From NCBI GenBank assembly GCA_017998555.1, contig JAGOCU010000001.1, positions 7,351-34,492 on the forward strand: a stretch of DNA of 27,142 bases, given 5' to 3'. Source of the stretch: Thermoflexales bacterium. GTDB lineage: Bacteria; Chloroflexota; Anaerolineae; J036; Brachytrichaceae. The stretch's first letter is position 1. Every line of letters begins with the position of its first letter. Below the pieces are notes generated by a model. It made no database searches. It saw nothing but the letters and a program-made list of their open reading frames with translations, and was not told the DNA's origin. The position numbers were made by a program, and so were the translations under genes. Shown here one piece after another: positions 23,673 through 27,142 of the stretch.

Positions 23673-25915
23673 GGGCGTTGCTCCCAGAGGATCACCATAT
23701 TATCGGCCCAACCCGTGCCGTCGGCCCGCACAACGGGCAGTCGCGCGCCGGTAGCGCGGTCGTACCAGCCGGCCACCAGCCGCGCGGGCGGGCGCTCCAA
23801 CTGCAGCGCGCGCGTCTCGAGGATGACCTCGCCCGGGCTCCAGAAGCTCGTGGGGTATTCGCCGTTGCGCGGCTCGCCGTCGGTCTGGCCCAGCGGCTGT
23901 CCGGCCGCGTCAAGGGCATGGACGAACAGGGTGAAATCCTTGTCGGGGGCGCGCGCCGCCTCAAAACGCAGGTTCACCGTTACCGTTGTGCCGATCCGGG
24001 CCTCGACCGACCGGAGCCGAATCTGCCCGCCGAACAGCGCGTCGACCGGTACCCCAAGCGGCGGTCCTGGATCAGGCGCGCGGCCCTCCACCTTGACCCG
24101 CCCGGCGGTGAAACGATTCTGGCCCGTGCCATCCAGCCGCAGGATTTCGGGCTGTCCGTAGGGGTCGCGCACGCCCACCCGGACATCGGCGACAACCCGC
24201 GGCGCGTCGGCATCCACCGGCACCCGATACTCATCACGGAAGAATTCGCCCGGCTTCCAGCGCGTCGTGCTGTAACGATTTCCAAACGGCACCGCTTCGA
24301 CCCGCCCGATCACCTCGCCGCGCGGATCGATCAACTCGACAATCGCCCGCAGACTGCGCCCGATTGGGCGCTCGGCCCCCCAATACACACTGACCGGGAG
24401 CGCCTCGCCGGGCGCGACGGCCCGGCGCTCAAGCGCCACATGCAGCAGGCGAACATCGCCCGCAAAGACCAGCGCCGAAGGCCGCAGGCCAAAGGCCGAC
24501 CTCACCTCGGTGTCGGTCAGCGCGGGCGGCGGCGCATACGCGGGCGCGAGCACGAGCACGGGCGCGAGCGCCCCCATCACCACGACCCCGGCGGCCAGGC
24601 CGCCGCCAATCATCCGCCGCGCTCGGAGAGGCAGAGCCTCCCCAAGCGCCCGCCAGCCCAGCGCAATATACGCCGCAAATGCCCCGGCCGCGGGCATCAG
24701 CAGGCGCCCGTTCTCAGTCGCCGTGTGGGTGCGCATCCAACTGACGTAGCCCGCCAGCAGCGCGACGATCCAGACCGCCAGGACGACGATCTCGCGCGAG
24801 GCCGCGATGCGCTTGCGCAGCAAACCGAGGAGGAGCCCGCCCAGGCCAACCGCGAAGACCCCCCAGAAAAAGAGATCCATCCAGCCGGGCAGCGCCTGCC
24901 GAATCGCCAGGTCGCCCCACAGCGATTGCAGCCAAACGGGCACGCTGGTCAGGATGGCAAGCGCATCCAGCGGCGCGGGGCGCAGCGTGACGACGTTGGC
25001 CGCTTCAGCCCGCGCCCAGCCCAGCGGGTCGCCATACAGAACCATGTTGCGAACGAACCACGCCCCGCCGGTCAGGCCCAGCCCAACGATGACTCCCAGT
25101 CCGCGAACCAGCGCGGCGCGCGGCGGACGCAGGATCGCCCACACCAGCGCCGGCGCGAGCAGGGCGATGCCGCCGACCTTGCACAGTGCCGCGATCGCGA
25201 TGAGCCCGCCGGCGACAAGCCCCTGGGCCAGCGCGCGCCGGCCGGCGCCTTCGTCCGGACAGCGCCGGGCGGAAGTGAGCATCCAGGCGCAGGCCAGAGT
25301 CGCCGCGCAGGTGACGGCGATGTCATTGCTCACGCTGGCGCTCATCTGCAGGTATTTGGGGGTGAAGGCAAGCAGCGCGCCGGCCAGGAGCGGTGTCCAA
25401 CGCTGGCCCGGCAGAAGCGCGCCGGTGATGGCGATGACCCCGATGAGGGTCAGCGCGCCCAGCAGAGTCGAGACCAGGCGCGCGACGCGCAACGCCGCCA
25501 GCGGCCCTGGAAAACGGGCAGCTTCATCGGGCCAATGCGAGTACAGATTTGCGACGCCGGGGAGGTCATACCAGTCTCCATTCTGCCGGTTCACAAAGGC
25601 GTCCAGCTCGCTCAAATCGAAGGGCGCGAGCGCGGCCGCGACCAGCGCGTAGTAGAGCGGCGGCTGAAAAGCTTCGTGCAGGGCCTGGGCGCGGAAGTCG
25701 CCGGGCGCGCCAGACACGGGCTCGGGCAGCGCCCCGGTGCGCAACAGCGTCGCGGCGTAGTAGAAGTGCGAGGCCTCGTCGGGGGCTTCGAAGGCCGGCA
25801 GGCTCACGTTGTAGACGACCGCCAGGGCGACGAAGGCTGCCAGCAGGGCGGCATACACCGCCCGCCATCGGCGGGTCTCGCGCGGGGACGCGGGCGTCAA
25901 CGGCGCGTCAGCCAT
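23669..25915 (-). CDS. DUF2142/GT-C-like membrane protein with C-terminal beta-sandwich domains, 748 aa
   Basis: Polytopic membrane region about 1-470 with FEAPDEASHFYYA (acidic pair 46-47) then EAFQPPLYYAL, the pattern typical of DUF2142 proteins, which resemble GT-C glycosyltransferases. Later motifs FTPKYLQMSASVSND and ENGRLLMPAAGA occupy the places of SR and APxxxR in the Region 1 paralogues, from which it is clearly distinct. Residues about 475-748 look like two beta-sandwich domains (RLLHVALERRAVAPGEALPV; VTVNLRFEAARAPDKDFTLF) placed outside the membrane. The frame extends to 26008, but ATG 25915 (MADAPLTP) starts close to the first membrane segment and overlaps the lipoprotein stop by 19 bases. 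Inferred role: surface glycan assembly; substrate unknown. Confidence 0.84.
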   Translation of the reverse strand: MADAPLTPASPRETRRWRAVYAALLAAFVALAVVYNVSLPAFEAPDEASHFYYAATLLRTGALPEPVSGAPGDFRAQALHEAFQPPLYYALVAAALAPFDLSELDAFVNRQNGDWYDLPGVANLYSHWPDEAARFPGPLAALRVARLVSTLLGALTLIGVIAITGALLPGQRWTPLLAGALLAFTPKYLQMSASVSNDIAVTCAATLACAWMLTSARRCPDEGAGRRALAQGLVAGGLIAIAALCKVGGIALLAPALVWAILRPPRAALVRGLGVIVGLGLTGGAWFVRNMVLYGDPLGWARAEAANVVTLRPAPLDALAILTSVPVWLQSLWGDLAIRQALPGWMDLFFWGVFAVGLGGLLLGLLRKRIAASREIVVLAVWIVALLAGYVSWMRTHTATENGRLLMPAAGAFAAYIALGWRALGEALPLRARRMIGGGLAAGVVVMGALAPVLVLAPAYAPPPALTDTEVRSAFGLRPSALVFAGDVRLLHVALERRAVAPGEALPVSVYWGAERPIGRSLRAIVELIDPRGEVIGRVEAVPFGNRYSTTRWKPGEFFRDEYRVPVDADAPRVVADVRVGVRDPYGQPEILRLDGTGQNRFTAGRVKVEGRAPDPGPPLGVPVDALFGGQIRLRSVEARIGTTVTVNLRFEAARAPDKDFTLFVHALDAAGQPLGQTDGEPRNGEYPTSFWSPGEVILETRALQLERPPARLVAGWYDRATGARLPVVRADGTGWADNMVILWEQRP

Positions 25916-26778
25916 GCAAAGAGATTGCGCGCGAAGGCGCGATTGTCGGCCTGCCCGAGGTCGGTGCCGTCTTTCTGCGGGCCATTGTGAAAGAGATTGC
26001 GATCGCACACGCCGGCCAGACGCCCGCCGCCGGCAAACTCACGGACAAAGACACAGCCAACAGCGTCTCCAGGCAGAAGACGGGCGAGCTCAGCCGGCTG
26101 CAGAATACATCCCGATCGGGTGAGCGGCGCGCAACGCGCGAGAATCGTCGCCGAAGCCTGGGCGGCCGGCGTCATCCGAAACTGCGAGATGCCTTCGACT
26201 TCGAGCGCGCGCACGCCCGTGATCACCGGGTGCGGCCCGAAGACGTCGGTAATCCGCGTTCGGGGCTGGAAGTTGTCCGGGAACACCTCGACCCCGTATT
26301 GACTCAGGAAGTCATTGTCGCTGGCCCAATTGTCCGGGCCGTATTGAAAATCGGCGTAGGTCAGGACGCTCCCGCCCGCGCTGAGATATGCGTTGAGAGC
26401 GGCGACCTCAGGCCCGCCCAGTCTGCGCCCGTTCGAACCGAGAACCACGACCGCAGCGCCCGCCAGGCGATCGGGCGCGATCGAGGCGGCCGGAGTGAGG
26501 ATGAGCTCCTCGACCCGCAGGCCAAGCCCTGCCTCCAGCACGTCGCGACGCAGGCGGGTAAACGAAAGCGGTCCATCCGCCGGATCGAACAGGCGCGATT
26601 CAGGCGCCCCGCTCTCCGGGATGAAGTCGCCCTGGACGAACAACGCGCGCGGCGCAGATGCCGTTGGCGCGGGTATGGCGGACGCAGGCACGGTCGGCAC
26701 GGGCGCAGTCGGAGCAGGCGCAGTCGGCGCGCAGCCCGCCAGCAGGAATGTGGCGCTGAGCGCCAGGAGCGCGAACAC
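25897..26778 (-). CDS. Lipoprotein with glutamine-amidotransferase/DUF4350-like domain, about 293 aa
   Basis: A hydrophobic stretch ALLALSATFLLAGC ends in a lipobox, followed by an Ala/Pro/Thr linker (APTAPAPTAPVPTVP) and an alpha/beta domain. AAVVVLGSNGRRLGGPEVAAL and LNAYLSAGGSVLTYADF resemble the class I glutamine-amidotransferase-like fold of GldG/DUF4350 proteins; the Cys nucleophile of true amidotransferases was not seen at the expected turn, so a binding role is more likely. The start is uncertain. GTG 26778 gives a very short signal peptide lacking basic residues; GTG 26853 would add 25 residues that span a 23-bp inverted repeat. The stop overlaps the next gene by 19 bases. It probably works with the membrane protein and dehydrogenase encoded downstream. 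Confidence 0.72.
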   Translation of the reverse strand: MFALLALSATFLLAGCAPTAPAPTAPVPTVPASAIPAPTASAPRALFVQGDFIPESGAPESRLFDPADGPLSFTRLRRDVLEAGLGLRVEELILTPAASIAPDRLAGAAVVVLGSNGRRLGGPEVAALNAYLSAGGSVLTYADFQYGPDNWASDNDFLSQYGVEVFPDNFQPRTRITDVFGPHPVITGVRALEVEGISQFRMTPAAQASATILARCAPLTRSGCILQPAELARLLPGDAVGCVFVREFAGGGRLAGVCDRNLFHNGPQKDGTDLGQADNRAFARNLFAWLTRR

Positions 26779-26847
26779 CTTAAAGGTTGGCCCGCATGAC
26801 GCTGTGGCAGAGCTGAGCGTAAGGGGGCCAACCTTTAAGGTGTTCGC
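26771..26847. repeat. 23-bp perfect inverted repeat with 31-base loop
   Basis: The arms 26771-26793 and 26825-26847 match exactly as reverse complements; the loop holds a further short ACGCT/AGCGT pair. It lies just downstream of the apgM stop and overlaps the start region of the lipoprotein gene. It could be the apgM terminator, a small inserted palindromic unit, or a structure controlling lipoprotein translation. Confidence 0.75.
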
Positions 26848-26873
26848 CAACACGCTGTTCGCCTGAAAGTGGC

Positions 26874-27142
26874 CTAGGCCCCGTATTTCGCCAGACGCCC
26901 GGCATGGGCCAACGCCAGCGGCATGATGTCGGCGGCGTGGATCGTGCCCAGCCCGCCGTGGGCGCAGGCGCGCTCGCCAAACGACTCGCTGCGATCGCGC
27001 CGGACCGTGGCCGGAGCCCAGATCATCAGCGGCACCGGATGCCATGAGTGGCTCTTGAGCTGGCTGGGGGTGCTGTGATCGCCGGTCACGACCAGCACAT
27101 CCGGCTTCAGCGCCATCAGCCCGGGCAGGGCCGCATCGACTT
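26874..27142 (-). CDS. apgM: Archaeal-type cofactor-independent phosphoglycerate mutase, C-terminal part
   Basis: The 89 visible residues match the end of the apgM (COG3635) family: DVLVVTGDHSTPSQLKSHSW with the metal-site DHS, HPVPLMIWAP, then FGERACAHGGLG and DIMPLALAHAGRLAKYGA at the C-terminus. The enzyme interconverts 3- and 2-phosphoglycerate in glycolysis in the cytoplasm, using two metal ions and no 2,3-bisphosphoglycerate. The 5' part lies beyond the window. The stop (TAG) sits in the perfect palindrome GGCCTAGGCC. It is probably unrelated in function to the surface-glycan genes downstream. Confidence 0.93.
   Translation of the reverse strand, partial: VDAALPGLMALKPDVLVVTGDHSTPSQLKSHSWHPVPLMIWAPATVRRDRSESFGERACAHGGLGTIHAADIMPLALAHAGRLAKYGA

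Noticed and set aside
23678..25990. 770-aa open frame on the plus strand
   Set aside because: Fully antisense to the DUF2142-like gene; highly basic low-complexity translation and no hydrophobic or domain structure.
25916..26008. 31-residue N-terminal extension of the DUF2142-like gene
   Set aside because: Arg/Ser/Gln-rich and overlaps the lipoprotein coding end; the family N-terminus starts close to the first membrane segment at ATG 25915.

Overview
The window looks like a high-GC bacterial chromosome segment, most likely from Chloroflexota (Anaerolineae-like). This rests on gene content and style: very large GT-C membrane proteins with PA14 and NHL extensions, lipoproteins with Ala/Pro/Thr-rich linkers, and an archaeal-type phosphoglycerate mutase. 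It is an inference without a database search. Seventeen protein genes are supported, sixteen on the minus strand. No tRNA, rRNA, CRISPR array, transposase or phage gene was seen, and no gene-free stretch exceeds 300 bases.

Region 1 (14446 down to 1, minus) is a tightly packed seven-gene operon. In transcription order it encodes a membrane-anchored six-bladed NHL propeller; a 1329-aa GT-C protein carrying PA14-like domains and its own NHL propeller; two plain GT-C proteins (674 and 670 aa); a 1005-aa GT-C protein with PA14-like domains; a 584-aa GT-C protein; and a polyprenyl-phosphate-sugar synthase-like GT2 that runs off the window. Most junctions overlap by 1-4 bases. The five GT-C proteins are paralogues sharing four signature motifs and a common soluble C-terminal module. 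A reasonable model is that the GT2 makes lipid-phosphate-linked sugars inside the cell, the GT-C enzymes use them outside, and the PA14/NHL parts bind glycan or protein outside. The product is unknown. This is the most interesting system in the window.

Region 2 (14510-21350) holds a plus-strand VOC protein, then a minus-strand sugar-uptake locus: a ParB-like protein, a HutC/DasR-type GntR regulator, a sugar-binding lipoprotein, two permeases and a Gfo/Idh/MocA oxidoreductase. There is no transporter ATPase. A DasR/NagR-like operator (TGGTCTAGRCCA type) sits directly against the regulator start codon, hinting at amino-sugar control. Several gaps in this region contain long perfect hairpins, nearly all with 3-nt loops.

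Region 3 (21485-27142, minus) holds a coupled trio: a lipoprotein with a glutamine-amidotransferase-like fold, a DUF2142/GT-C-like membrane protein with beta-sandwich domains, and a secreted glucose/sorbosone-dehydrogenase-like propeller fused to a jelly-roll-like domain. Upstream is the 3' part of apgM. A 23-bp inverted repeat overlaps the lipoprotein gene start.
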